Position numbers and translations under genes: made by a program. A stretch of 64,000 nucleotides of DNA from PHAA01 sp964457945 (GTDB taxonomy: Bacteria; Bacillota; Syntrophomonadia; Syntrophomonadales; Syntrophomonadaceae). Under the pieces are notes generated by a model that was not told where the DNA came from, did not search any database, and saw only the letters and a list, made by a program, of their open reading frames with translations. Below, piece by piece: positions 8,921 through 17,585 of the stretch. Every line of letters begins with the position of its first letter. Positions within the stretch are counted from its first letter, which is position 1. The stretch lies in NCBI GenBank assembly GCA_964457945.1, contig CAYWFX010000003.1, positions 1 to 64,000 of the forward strand. Direction: 5' to 3'.

Positions 8921-9250
8921 ATGTTACAGGCTGCCGTACGTTTTGTCGTTTCTGCCATAGTTCTTATGGTAGTTGGGTATGTTCTTCCAGGCATCCAGGT
9001 CTCAGGTTTTTGGGGCGCACTAGTTGCGGCTGCGGTCATTGCGATAATGGGATACCTGATTGAAAAAGTGCTTGGGGACAGGGTATCACCGCGTAGTCGT
9101 GGTTTTGTAGGTTTTATTATTGCAGCAATAGTGATCTATCTGGCCCAGTTTGCTATTCCCAGTTATCTTAGTGTTACTCTTATAGGAAGTCTCTTGGCCG
9201 CGTTCGCTATTGGTTTGATCGACGCATTTGTTCCAACCGAACTTCGTTAA
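8921..9250 (+). CDS. phage holin family 4 / YvlD-like small membrane protein
   Basis: 109 residues. ATG at 8921 with AAAGGAGG eight bases upstream; a GTG at 8912 falls inside that site. Four hydrophobic segments and the VVGYVLPGIQVSGFWGAL signature fit the PF04020 family (Bacillus YvlD-like). The family name refers to fold similarity; there are no phage genes nearby, so a lysis role is unlikely. It is followed by a DUF1657 gene, a pairing suggesting envelope or sporulation function. Confidence 0.82.
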   Translation: MLQAAVRFVVSAIVLMVVGYVLPGIQVSGFWGALVAAAVIAIMGYLIEKVLGDRVSPRSRGFVGFIIAAIVIYLAQFAIPSYLSVTLIGSLLAAFAIGLIDAFVPTELR

Positions 9251-9304
9251 TAATGTGAAAAAGATCGAGAACTTAATAACCAAAAAGTGAAATGAGGTGT
9301 TGTA

Positions 9305-9514
9305 ATGACTGTAAAAAGTGATCTGCAGAAGGCAGTAGCATCAGCTGAGAGTGCTAAGGGAACCTATCTAGTGGCAGCTCAATCAACTGAGGATGCGACT
9401 GCAAAACAGAAATACGAAGAGATGGCTATGAACATTGATAGCCACGTCACATATCTAAATAGTCGAATAGAATATCTAAATGGCAGTAACTTTTCTAACA
9501 ACACTCAACAATAA
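9305..9514 (+). CDS. DUF1657 small protein
   Basis: 69 residues, largely helical, matching DUF1657 (SDLQKAVASAESAKGTYL and QKYEEMAMNIDSHVTYLNSR). ATG with GAGGTG upstream. DUF1657 proteins are small, often linked to spoVA-type sporulation loci in Firmicutes; the molecular function is unknown. It ends just before a strong terminator. Confidence 0.78.
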   Translation: MTVKSDLQKAVASAESAKGTYLVAAQSTEDATAKQKYEEMAMNIDSHVTYLNSRIEYLNGSNFSNNTQQ

Positions 9515-9524
9515 TTTATTTCCC

Positions 9525-9554
9525 GGCCGGGACTTAATCCCGGCCTCTATATTT
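9525..9554 (+). terminator. Rho-independent terminator
   Basis: GGCCGGG (9525-9531) pairs with CCCGGCC (9539-9545) around a 7-base loop, then TCTATATTT. It ends the holin-like/DUF1657 transcript. Confidence 0.8.
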
Positions 9555-9585
9555 ATCTAATCAAACAGTTTTGGCAGGGGGAGAA

Positions 9586-10203
9586 TCATCTAATAAACTG
9601 AATGAAAGAATATCCTAATTTAAGCCCATAAAATATGATTATTGATCCACAAAAGATGTTTATCCTCTTCATTATTATACCGTTAAACTTGCTGCGAAAA
9701 AATAAGGTAACGGTTACTAAGGACAAAAACCAAGTAATAGATGCCAGGCAGACTCCAAGAATAAAATAATTAGCCATTCCATAAGGTAATGAAGCACGAA
9801 ATCCCCCTAATAATAATGAACCATCAATAATTGCTTGGGGATTAAACCAAGTAATAGCGAAACAGGTTCCTATAATATTAAGCAAGGTATGGTTTTCCAT
9901 ATCCAAATCACTCGATATTTGCGGATGGGCGCGAATTAACATAATTCCTATACTAACAACAGCAATGCTTCCCAGCAAAAGAGTAAGCCCTTTAAACACC
10001 GGAAACGTATCAATCAAAATACCTACTCCGAAGAAACATGCCAGAGCTAGAGATATATCAAAAAAAATAGTTGCCAATGCAACTTCAAAAGCTCTCTTTC
10101 TCCCTTGCAGCACCGCTGTATTTATCACGTATAAGTTTTGAATTCCGATCGGAGCCACGTAGACCAAGCCTAACAATAAGCCTTGCAAAAGATAACTAAA
10201 CAT
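9586..10203 (-). CDS. LysE family transporter
   Basis: 205 residues with about six transmembrane helices and the family features: an N-terminal GLLLGLVYVAPIGIQNLYV motif and ITWFNPQAIIDGS in the middle. LysE proteins export basic amino acids or small metabolites. It overlaps the 3' end of the upstream ABC-F gene by 8 bases, so the two are probably co-translated. Substrate is not certain. Confidence 0.88.
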   Translation of the reverse strand: MFSYLLQGLLLGLVYVAPIGIQNLYVINTAVLQGRKRAFEVALATIFFDISLALACFFGVGILIDTFPVFKGLTLLLGSIAVVSIGIMLIRAHPQISSDLDMENHTLLNIIGTCFAITWFNPQAIIDGSLLLGGFRASLPYGMANYFILGVCLASITWFLSLVTVTLFFRSKFNGIIMKRINIFCGSIIIFYGLKLGYSFIQFIR

Positions 10204-12022
10204 TTTGATTCCTTTGTTTCTCTATCTCTTCCGCCATTTCATTTAGATATGTCCATCGTTCCAGCAAATCATCCTGGCGCTGTACTACTTCCTGCCGAAG
10301 AATTGTTAATTCCTCTAATAGCTGATAGTCGCTGGCTGCTTGATTTATTCTGGTATTCAGCTCTTTCAGTTCATCTTCCACAGCAGCAACTTTATCATCA
10401 ATTTCTTCAAATTCCTTTTGCTCCTTGAAGGAAAATTTGATTAGCTTAGATTTTCCCTCTTCACGATCATTTTTCTTTCTATCCGCTTGAGGATCACGAT
10501 TCTGATAGGATTTATTCTCCTGCTTGGCAGCAGAATAAAGCAGATAATCGGAATAATTACCTGGGTACTCCTCCAGCTTTCCCTCGCCTTCAAACGCCAG
10601 TATTTTATCGGATATACGATCCAAAAAATAGCGGTCATGTGACACGGCAACTACTGCGCCCGGAAAATCATCTAAGTAATCCTCCAGGATAGTCAAAGTC
10701 TCAATATCCAGATCATTCCCAGGTTCATCTAACAAGAGCACATTGGGGGCCCCCATTAATATACGTAACAGGTGCAGTCTCCTTTTTTCTCCACCGGATA
10801 GTTTCTGCAAACTTGTCCATTGGGAAGCCGGTGAAAACAAGAAAGTCTCCAGCATCTGGGAAGCACTCAAGAGCTTTTTGCCCGCTTGTAGATATTCACC
10901 AACCTCACGAATATAATCAATAACTCTCATTTCCTCCGGCAGGCCTGTGCTCTCCTGAGGGAAATATCCTATTTTTACGGTACTGCCTATTTCCACACTG
11001 CCCTGAATGGGAATGAGTTCGCCACTCATTATGCATAACAAAGTAGATTTTCCTATCCCATTCGGCCCTACCAATCCCAAGCGCTCATCTCTGGCCAGAA
11101 TACAGGAATAGTTATCAATAAGCTTCTCGTCTTGATAACTATGGGATATATCCTGCAGAATAATAGTCTTCTTGCCTAAACGGCTGGCTGCTGATGAAAT
11201 TTGCAGGTTCTCCCCGGTCGAACGGGGCGCATCCTCCTGCAATTTTTCATAACGCTCAATCCGGGCCTTTTGTTTGGTACTGCGAGCCCGCGCACCCTTG
11301 CGAATCCAGGCCAGTTCTTTGCGTAAGAGCACCTGTTTTTTATTAGCCTGGGCCACTTCCTTTTCTTCCCGCTCCAGTTTTCTCTCCAGGTAAATACTAT
11401 AATTACCGGGATAGCTGTACAAATGGCCTCTTTCCACTTCAATAATACGCTGGCTTACCCGTTCCAGAAAATATCGATCATGGGTAACCATCAGTAAAGC
11501 CCCTTTAAATCTCTGTAAATATTTTTCTAGCCAGTCGATTGCCTGGTTATCCAGATGATTGGTGGGTTCATCCAAAATAAGCAGATCAGTACGATTCATC
11601 AGGGCACCTGCCATAGCAACCCTTTTACGTTGCCCACCTGAAAGCTGACTCATCCTCGCCTCAAAATCCTGAATACCCAGACGGGTAAGTATGCCCTTAA
11701 CATCACTTTCCAATGTCCAGGCATCCATGCCCTCTATCTGCGAAACACCGCTCAATGCCGCATCTAGAACCTTCGCCTCGGGATCAAACGGTGGATTTTG
11801 GGGAAGATATTCAATCCGCAAATTTCTATTCCGGACAATTTGGCCTTCATCAGGTTCTTCCATACCGGCTATTAGCTTTAATAGAGTGGATTTTCCAGAA
11901 CCATTAATACCTAATAGCCCTATCTTTTCGCCTTCATCAATACCCAAGCAAATCTCCTGCAAGAGTACCTTTTCGCCGTAAGTTTTACTTACATTATCCA
12001 TTGCCAGAAGATTCATGCGCAT
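10196..12022 (-). CDS. ABC-F family ATPase (Uup-like)
   Basis: About 608 residues with two ATPase domains and no membrane segments. Domain 1 has GINGSGKST, LSGGQRKRV and LLILDEPTNHLD; domain 2 has GPNGIGKST, LSGGEKRRL and VLLLDEPGNDLD. The linker and a charged coiled-coil tail (last ~100 residues, EEIDDKVAAVEDELKELNTR) resemble Uup/YfmR-like ABC-F proteins, which act on ribosomes rather than transport. Two ATGs six bases apart (12022 and 12016) are both possible; AAAGGAA fits either poorly to moderately. Confidence 0.92.
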   Translation of the reverse strand: MRMNLLAMDNVSKTYGEKVLLQEICLGIDEGEKIGLLGINGSGKSTLLKLIAGMEEPDEGQIVRNRNLRIEYLPQNPPFDPEAKVLDAALSGVSQIEGMDAWTLESDVKGILTRLGIQDFEARMSQLSGGQRKRVAMAGALMNRTDLLILDEPTNHLDNQAIDWLEKYLQRFKGALLMVTHDRYFLERVSQRIIEVERGHLYSYPGNYSIYLERKLEREEKEVAQANKKQVLLRKELAWIRKGARARSTKQKARIERYEKLQEDAPRSTGENLQISSAASRLGKKTIILQDISHSYQDEKLIDNYSCILARDERLGLVGPNGIGKSTLLCIMSGELIPIQGSVEIGSTVKIGYFPQESTGLPEEMRVIDYIREVGEYLQAGKKLLSASQMLETFLFSPASQWTSLQKLSGGEKRRLHLLRILMGAPNVLLLDEPGNDLDIETLTILEDYLDDFPGAVVAVSHDRYFLDRISDKILAFEGEGKLEEYPGNYSDYLLYSAAKQENKSYQNRDPQADRKKNDREEGKSKLIKFSFKEQKEFEEIDDKVAAVEDELKELNTRINQAASDYQLLEELTILRQEVVQRQDDLLERWTYLNEMAEEIEKQRNQNV

Positions 12023-12223
12023 CCTGTTCCTTTACCATTATTAATATGCTATATTATAGCCTTTTCTCCCTTAACTTAGGAGGTCATAAATAATATAAAA
12101 TATTTAATATTTTTGTGATGATGGTCACATATTTATATGCACCTTATGTATTAGAATATTATATATCCTTATCAGCTTTAATAATCGAATCATACCACCA
12201 AAGTCCCAAAGGAGGCGAATAAA

Positions 12224-12451
12224 ATGTCTTTTGATATTGACAACTGCAGGGAATGCGGCAAAATATTCATTCGCAAAAACAATGGGGACCTCTGTCCCGC
12301 TTGCATTGAAATAGACGACGCGATAGTTGCTAGGATTAGAGGCTATGTTCGTGAACATCCAGGCCAGAATGTGACGGAGGTATCTAAAGCCATGAATATC
12401 AAACCCAAATTGGTCCTCCGATTGCTCAGACAAAATGTCCTTATTTCCTGA
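12224..12451 (+). CDS. YvyF-like flagellar-region zinc-ribbon protein (TIGR03826 type)
   Basis: 75 residues with paired cysteines (CRECGKIFIR and LCPACIE) that would bind zinc, then a helical winged-helix-like end (NVTEVSKAMNIKPKLVLRLL). AAAGGAGGC precedes the ATG. It resembles TIGR03826/YvyF, a small protein normally encoded near flgM in Firmicute flagellar operons. No other flagellar gene is visible, so it is a detached copy. Beside it lies an HD-GYP gene in the same direction. Confidence 0.72.
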   Translation: MSFDIDNCRECGKIFIRKNNGDLCPACIEIDDAIVARIRGYVREHPGQNVTEVSKAMNIKPKLVLRLLRQNVLIS

Positions 12452-12552
12452 GATATAAATAAGCAAAATGTTCTAGTTATTATGGGAATGAGGCTGCTCA
12501 CTTCTGCAGTTCATATGTGTTATTCCCAATAAAATTTGTGAAGGTGATAATC

Positions 12553-13644
12553 ATGATAAGAAGGAGTACCGAATATTTGGCACCAGGTATGAAGGTGGCT
12601 AAAACTGTATACTCCAGTATTGGTCAGATACTTATCGCTGCAGGTATGGTATTGGACACCAGCCTAATTAATAGGTTGATTGAACTGGGTATTGGCTCGG
12701 TATATGTGGGCGATGAATTCGGGTTAATTATTGATGAATATCCTGATGTTGTCTCTGAACCAATCAGGCTTTCAGCAATTCAAAACATACGGACAGTTAT
12801 TGATGGATTGGAAAGAAAACACCAGCTGAATGTTAAGGCTATTCGAGAAACATCTGATAACTTGGTTAACGAGATCCTAAGAAACCGTAATATACTATTG
12901 AGTTGCTGTGATATTAGAAGCTTTGATGACTACATCTTTAGCCATTCCATCAATGTTTGTATTTTATCGCTTATGATGGCTGTAACAATGGGTTATAATT
13001 ACTTAAAGCTAACTCAATTAGGAATCGGTGCCCTGTTAAGTGACATAGGAATGACCCGGATAGATAAATATGTTTTCGATAAACCACAAGCACTTAACCA
13101 GGAGGAATTCTCCCAGGTAAAAATGCATACTGAACTTGGCTTCGAAATGCTGCGCACCAATGAGGATGTTCCATTACTTTCGGCCCATGTTGCTTTCCAG
13201 CACCATGAACGCTGGAATGGAATGGGATACCCCAGAAACCTAGGCGGAAATGACATTCATGATTATGCCCGCATTGTTGCTGTAGCCGATGTTTTTGATG
13301 CATTAACGGCTGATCGGCCTTATCGGAAAGGTTATTCGATAGACGAAGCCCTTGAATATATCAATACTATGTCTACTTACTACTTTGACCCGGAATGTGT
13401 TAATGCCCTTATGGCAAATGTAGCCAGATTTCCACCCGGAAGTATTGTTATTCTCAGCACAGGAGAAATTGGTCAGGTAGTGAATGTAAACCCGTTGACT
13501 CCTACACGTCCATTGATTCGGCTAGTAACCGACTGCAATAAGAAAGTAATATCCGGATTTCACGAAGTAGATCTTTATAAACAACCGGATCTTCAGATTG
13601 AATGCGCTTTAACTGGCAGTCAAAATATAAGCAGCCTGGGGTAA
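12553..13644 (+). CDS. HD-GYP domain protein with altered HD motif
   Basis: 363 residues. ATG at 12553 with GAAGGTGATAATC upstream. Residues 1-100 are a variable input region. The HD-GYP domain follows, but the usual HD pair reads S163-D164 (ALLSDIGMTRID), so the metal-binding His and the following Lys are replaced. Later elements are kept: HHE at 217-219, GMGYP near 222-226 and ADVFDALTADRPY. HD-GYP proteins hydrolyse cyclic di-GMP; loss of the HD histidine suggests a weak or non-catalytic, sensing role. A Crp/Fnr gene starts 40 bases downstream. Confidence 0.88.
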   Translation: MIRRSTEYLAPGMKVAKTVYSSIGQILIAAGMVLDTSLINRLIELGIGSVYVGDEFGLIIDEYPDVVSEPIRLSAIQNIRTVIDGLERKHQLNVKAIRETSDNLVNEILRNRNILLSCCDIRSFDDYIFSHSINVCILSLMMAVTMGYNYLKLTQLGIGALLSDIGMTRIDKYVFDKPQALNQEEFSQVKMHTELGFEMLRTNEDVPLLSAHVAFQHHERWNGMGYPRNLGGNDIHDYARIVAVADVFDALTADRPYRKGYSIDEALEYINTMSTYYFDPECVNALMANVARFPPGSIVILSTGEIGQVVNVNPLTPTRPLIRLVTDCNKKVISGFHEVDLYKQPDLQIECALTGSQNISSLG

Positions 13645-13684
13645 GGCTGGAAGAAATGTAAACTATGTTGGGGAGAGTTGCCTT

Positions 13685-14371
13685 TTGGAAAATTTATACC
13701 CTGATTGCCTAAACAATATAACACTATTCAAAGGACTTAATCAGGAACAATTAGGCTGTATAAAAAGCAAATCTACGCTATATACATATCCCCGTGGTTC
13801 TATCTTATTTGTGGAAGGGCAAGAAACCAACGGAACCTATATCGTTTTATCCGGATTGATAAAAGTGGTAAAACTTCACAAAGAGGGACGCGAAAAAACC
13901 CTGGCCATTTTAAGGCGAGGCGATATTTTGGGAGAAATGACTCTTTTTGAAACTACTGCCCGTTCAGCTAATGCTGAAACTATGGAGGAATCTACCGTTC
14001 TCTATATTCCAAACGCGGATTTCAAGCAATTATTACTTGATATTCCACAACTAGCACTAGAAGTTATTGGCATATTGGCAGACAGGTTGAGACATACGGA
14101 TCAACAGATTCAAGAACTGCTGTTTTTTAATGCTCGCGGAAGAATAATTTGCAATCTACTTCACTTGGCGGCTGGACATGGGATAATAGAAAACAACCTG
14201 ATAAAAATTTCTCTTCGTCTTACCCATGCTGAACTGGCAAATCTGGTAGGAGTTTCTCGGGAAACGGTAACCAAGGTTTTAGATGATCTTAAAAAAGATG
14301 GATTGATCAAAATAAAAAACCGGCAGCTCTGGTTGTTAAATACAGAAGAGTTATATCAGCAGGGAACCTGA
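13685..14371 (+). CDS. Crp/Fnr family transcriptional regulator
   Basis: 228 residues from a TTG start with GGGGAGAG upstream. It has an N-terminal cyclic-nucleotide-binding-type beta barrel (PRGSILFVEGQETNGTYIVL, GDILGEMTLFE) and a C-terminal helix-turn-helix (THAELANLVGVSRETVTKVL). No cysteine cluster for an Fe-S centre is seen at the N-terminus, so it is not a classic FNR oxygen sensor. It probably shares a transcript with the HD-GYP gene. Confidence 0.92.
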   Translation: MENLYPDCLNNITLFKGLNQEQLGCIKSKSTLYTYPRGSILFVEGQETNGTYIVLSGLIKVVKLHKEGREKTLAILRRGDILGEMTLFETTARSANAETMEESTVLYIPNADFKQLLLDIPQLALEVIGILADRLRHTDQQIQELLFFNARGRIICNLLHLAAGHGIIENNLIKISLRLTHAELANLVGVSRETVTKVLDDLKKDGLIKIKNRQLWLLNTEELYQQGT

Positions 14372-14758
14372 GCATAGCACATGGCAACAATGCCCAGCAG
14401 GTTTGCTAAGCGGATGAGTTGCAATAATCTTGCCACCTAAATAAAACATCGCAGGCATCTATACCTGCGGTGTTTTATGCATTGCACGATTGCTGTTTTA
14501 GCAATCAGTGAAATCTCCAGCTGTATTCAATATTGTGGTCAGGTGTACCAGCTTGGTTTTCCTCGTGGAGAAAGAAGAAACAAACGATTATAAATTAATG
14601 AAAAATAGCTACAAGTCCCTAGTAATTATTTACTATTAGTCCTATTATTAAATAGTTGGAAGTTTTTACTGGGATAAATATACTATGTCTCCTATTTATT
14701 ATTAATATTTATCCGCCATATAGCCTAGATACATTTATGGATTGGGGAGTGATTTGTA
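14372..14758. other. intergenic region, 387 bp
   Basis: Contains the terminator at 14444-14477 and then an AT-rich stretch that should hold the promoter of the GGDEF gene. It was inspected for a cyclic di-GMP riboswitch because of the neighbours and no matching conserved core was seen. Confidence 0.5.
14444..14480 (+). terminator. terminator hairpin
   Basis: AAAACA-T-CGCAGG pairs with CCTGCG-GTGTTTT around CATCTATA, giving U-runs on both strands. It closes the HD-GYP/Crp transcript. Confidence 0.75.
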
Positions 14759-15994
14759 TTGAAAGATGATCAATTTTACATAGACCCCGTATACCAGAAA
14801 CAATTTTCTACCGAGATTTCCCTTTTCAATATACAGCGCGGTAAGCTTATGGCAGCCATAATTATTGGAATCGAACTATTATTATTGGCTATTAACCTTT
14901 TCTCTCGTTCAGTAGATACAGTTTATAAATTTGACTGGTACGCTCTATTGTACATACTTATGATTGTCGTAACAGGCTTGGTTGGGCTCCTTTTATACCA
15001 CCTGGAGCACAATTGGGATCAAGGCTTATACAATGAAAAAGTCTTAAACCTGACTATAATAATATACATCACATTTATAATGACATGGGGTGCGATCATC
15101 TCTCTCCTTGATCAGTCTTTATATGGAAACATTGTGGTTTTCCTGGTGAACATCCTCTTTGGTTCTTTATTGTTCTACATAAAGAACGTTCACATAATAA
15201 TTCCTCAGTTAATCGCTTCTTTAGTTTTAATAGTTGGCTTACCCTATTTTCAGCCATCCAGGGATATGCTGATAGGTCATTATGTGAATGCAAGTATCTT
15301 CATGGTTTTTGTTTGGATTTTGGCCCGAACTAATTATGCTAACTATGTTCAAAACTTTTTGAACCAGAAACTCATTGAAGAAAAATCAATTTTACTGGCT
15401 CAGATTAATCATGATCTGGTCTTAGAAATTCAATCACGGAGACAGGCTCAACAAGAATTAGAGACGGCTCATGCGCAGTTAATGGCAATTTCATCTCTGG
15501 ATTACCTGACAGGAATTCCCAACCGGCGCAAGTTAGACGAATTCCTGGAGGAGCAATGGAGCACCGCAGTTAGAGAACAGCTTCCCATATCCATTATGAT
15601 GATTGATATTGACTTCTTTAAGCTCTATAACGATACCCATGGACATATTGCCGGCGATCGCTGTCTGCAAGCTGTAGCCGGGGTATTAAATAGATGCAGC
15701 AGAGAGGATAAAGACTTTGTTGCTCGATACGGTGGGGAAGAATTTTTGTTCGTAGTTACAGGCATGAATAAGGAGGAAACTTTGCTTGGGGGAGAAAAAC
15801 TTAGAGCCGAGATCGAAGCGCTCTGTTTAGAACACCACATCTCTTCTATATCTCCCTATATTACAATTAGCGTAGGTATCAACTGGCTTATGCCCACCAC
15901 TAAAGATCTGCTTCCTGATGCTATCGGCCGTGCAGACCAGGCCCTGTATCAAGCTAAACGTAATGGCAGAAACCAGGTAGTATTGGCTAAATAA
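14759..15994 (+). CDS. membrane-bound diguanylate cyclase (GGDEF)
   Basis: 411 residues from a TTG start. About five to six transmembrane helices span residues 25-200, then a short coiled coil (SRRQAQQELETAHAQL) and a GGDEF domain with DIDFFKLYNDTHGHIAGD and the signature GGEEF near residues 325-329. That signature is catalytically competent for making cyclic di-GMP. At the inhibitory-site position EDKD is found rather than RxxD, so product inhibition may be lost. It lies close to two HD-GYP genes. Confidence 0.9.
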   Translation: MKDDQFYIDPVYQKQFSTEISLFNIQRGKLMAAIIIGIELLLLAINLFSRSVDTVYKFDWYALLYILMIVVTGLVGLLLYHLEHNWDQGLYNEKVLNLTIIIYITFIMTWGAIISLLDQSLYGNIVVFLVNILFGSLLFYIKNVHIIIPQLIASLVLIVGLPYFQPSRDMLIGHYVNASIFMVFVWILARTNYANYVQNFLNQKLIEEKSILLAQINHDLVLEIQSRRQAQQELETAHAQLMAISSLDYLTGIPNRRKLDEFLEEQWSTAVREQLPISIMMIDIDFFKLYNDTHGHIAGDRCLQAVAGVLNRCSREDKDFVARYGGEEFLFVVTGMNKEETLLGGEKLRAEIEALCLEHHISSISPYITISVGINWLMPTTKDLLPDAIGRADQALYQAKRNGRNQVVLAK

Positions 15995-16077
15995 TGTAAT
16001 TTGCCAACATGCGGGTACTAGCCTATGGTAGAATTATCAGGTAAACTAATTTCCATAATATTCTTTCCAGAGGATTA

Positions 16078-16096
16078 ACAGAGGACGGTTCTCTGT
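16078..16096. repeat. REP-like hairpin
   Basis: ACAGAG, a GACGGTT loop, CTCTGT. The loop and arms share the GACGGTTCT core with the repeats beside the RAYT transposase gene near 47.3 kb. Confidence 0.5.
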
Positions 16097-16127
16097 AACT
16101 CTAATAATGATAGAAAGATAGGTAGCT

Positions 16128-17270
16128 ATGAGTATATATGATGATTTAGCCAACAGCTTATTTATTAATCCACGGGTTCAGATAGATAATAGTTCCAAGT
16201 ATTGGGATAGAATAATATCTTACTCTGTAGAAAGCCTGAAGAACAAAAAGGAAAGTTTTTGCGAGGTAAATGAACAGCTGGATCAGGACACCATAAATGT
16301 CTTTGGCAGCACCCGACCTATGGCTGATCAATATCTCCTCCATCTGGCACCAGGTTGGGATAGTAACCCCAATAAAACTCCAGTGATTTTGATTCATGGC
16401 GCAGGTCTGGATGCCACATCTTTCACCAACCTTTATAACATGGGTTATGACGGGATACAACAACAATTGGTCTCCCTTGGTTATCGAGTCTTTGCTCTAA
16501 CTTTTTCCCATTCCCATGGAGATAACTATTATCAGGCCGAACAACTGGCCGATGCTATACTGCGGGTGAAAGCTTTGTGCAAAGTTGAGAAGATAGACCT
16601 AATTGCGCATAGTAAAGGCGGCCTCGCAACCCGGATTTACCTTTCCAATATGAGCAGCACCCCTTACCGGGGCGATGTGCGTAAATATGTCATGCTGGGC
16701 ACTCCCAATCTGGGGGTTGATTTCGCATTTCGTAATCCCTCCATATCCTACCCTGTTTATTTATCGGATAGTAACGGTGTAATCGCCTGGGATAAAATCA
16801 CCTGCCTGGGTACTATGATTAACACCATTGATCGGGCTATCTATGCTGATGGGAGTTTTCCGGGCCAAAGCCAAATGCTTTATCGCTGGGATGATGAATA
16901 CTCTTTGGACATGACGCAGCCGGATTGGTGGACCACCTATTTTGGCGGGTCTGGATTTTTAAGTCATTCACGGGGAATAGATGCAGCCATCACCGACGGA
17001 GGAAATTTAATTGCTAAACTGGAACGCGGGGGTATTGAACCGGGGATAGAATTATCCGTTCTGGCTGGTGATAACCATATGTTTGGACTAATACCCGGAG
17101 AAAGCTCAGGCCCCAGCGATGGAATTGTGTTTGTAGACAGTGTTTTCAATACTGATGCCATGATATCCAAAGGAGCCAAGCTGGTAACCAAAACCACTCT
17201 AAATGTTAACCACCTGGAACTACTTTTTTCCAGGAAAGTAGTCCGATGGGTTGGCCAACAACTGGGATAG
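16128..17270 (+). CDS. lipase-like alpha/beta hydrolase
   Basis: 380 residues with no clear signal peptide. The hydrolase fold elements are VILIHGAGLDATSF (oxyanion loop) and LIAHSKGGLATR, whose Ser is the nucleophile in an xHSxGG setting. Candidate acid and His residues lie in the last 100 residues (LAGDNHMFGLIPGESSGPSDG and NVNHLELL). This resembles class I triacylglycerol lipase-like proteins. The chain is longer than minimal esterases, with an insert between residues 210 and 300. Confidence 0.82.
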   Translation: MSIYDDLANSLFINPRVQIDNSSKYWDRIISYSVESLKNKKESFCEVNEQLDQDTINVFGSTRPMADQYLLHLAPGWDSNPNKTPVILIHGAGLDATSFTNLYNMGYDGIQQQLVSLGYRVFALTFSHSHGDNYYQAEQLADAILRVKALCKVEKIDLIAHSKGGLATRIYLSNMSSTPYRGDVRKYVMLGTPNLGVDFAFRNPSISYPVYLSDSNGVIAWDKITCLGTMINTIDRAIYADGSFPGQSQMLYRWDDEYSLDMTQPDWWTTYFGGSGFLSHSRGIDAAITDGGNLIAKLERGGIEPGIELSVLAGDNHMFGLIPGESSGPSDGIVFVDSVFNTDAMISKGAKLVTKTTLNVNHLELLFSRKVVRWVGQQLG

Positions 17271-17585
17271 TCTGTCTACTATGGCAAGCTATCTTTCCCA
17301 TAAATCAACATAAAATTCAGCCTGCTAATCCTATAACTTTTCCAAATGAATCCACTCCTAATCCAATTTGATTCCCATATGACTATTAGCAATTGTTATA
17401 CTGCTATTTAAGTAATATTAACCCGCTATGTATAACATTGATATTCGGGCGCCTTATTGTCGGTGATTTTGTATTTTTTTAAAAGTGAAGATATTCCCTG
17501 TTTATACCGAATATTAATGATATTAGATCTTTACATCTGAAGAAGATGTAGTTATATGAAATGAAAAAATAGGAGGCGTTTAGAA
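17271..17585. other. intergenic region, 315 bp
   Basis: AT-rich spacer. It must contain the promoter of the following lipoprotein gene. No repeat, hairpin or open frame stood out. Confidence 0.4.

Noticed and set aside
8921..9250. Prophage suggested by a 'phage holin family' protein
   Set aside because: The match is to the YvlD-like PF04020 group and no capsid, tail, integrase or lysin gene lies near.
12125..12466. 113-codon minus-strand frame over the YvyF-like gene
   Set aside because: The plus-strand gene has a strong ribosome site and zinc-ribbon cysteines; the minus frame has neither.
14372..14758. Cyclic di-GMP riboswitch before the GGDEF gene
   Set aside because: No GEMM-type conserved core could be seen.
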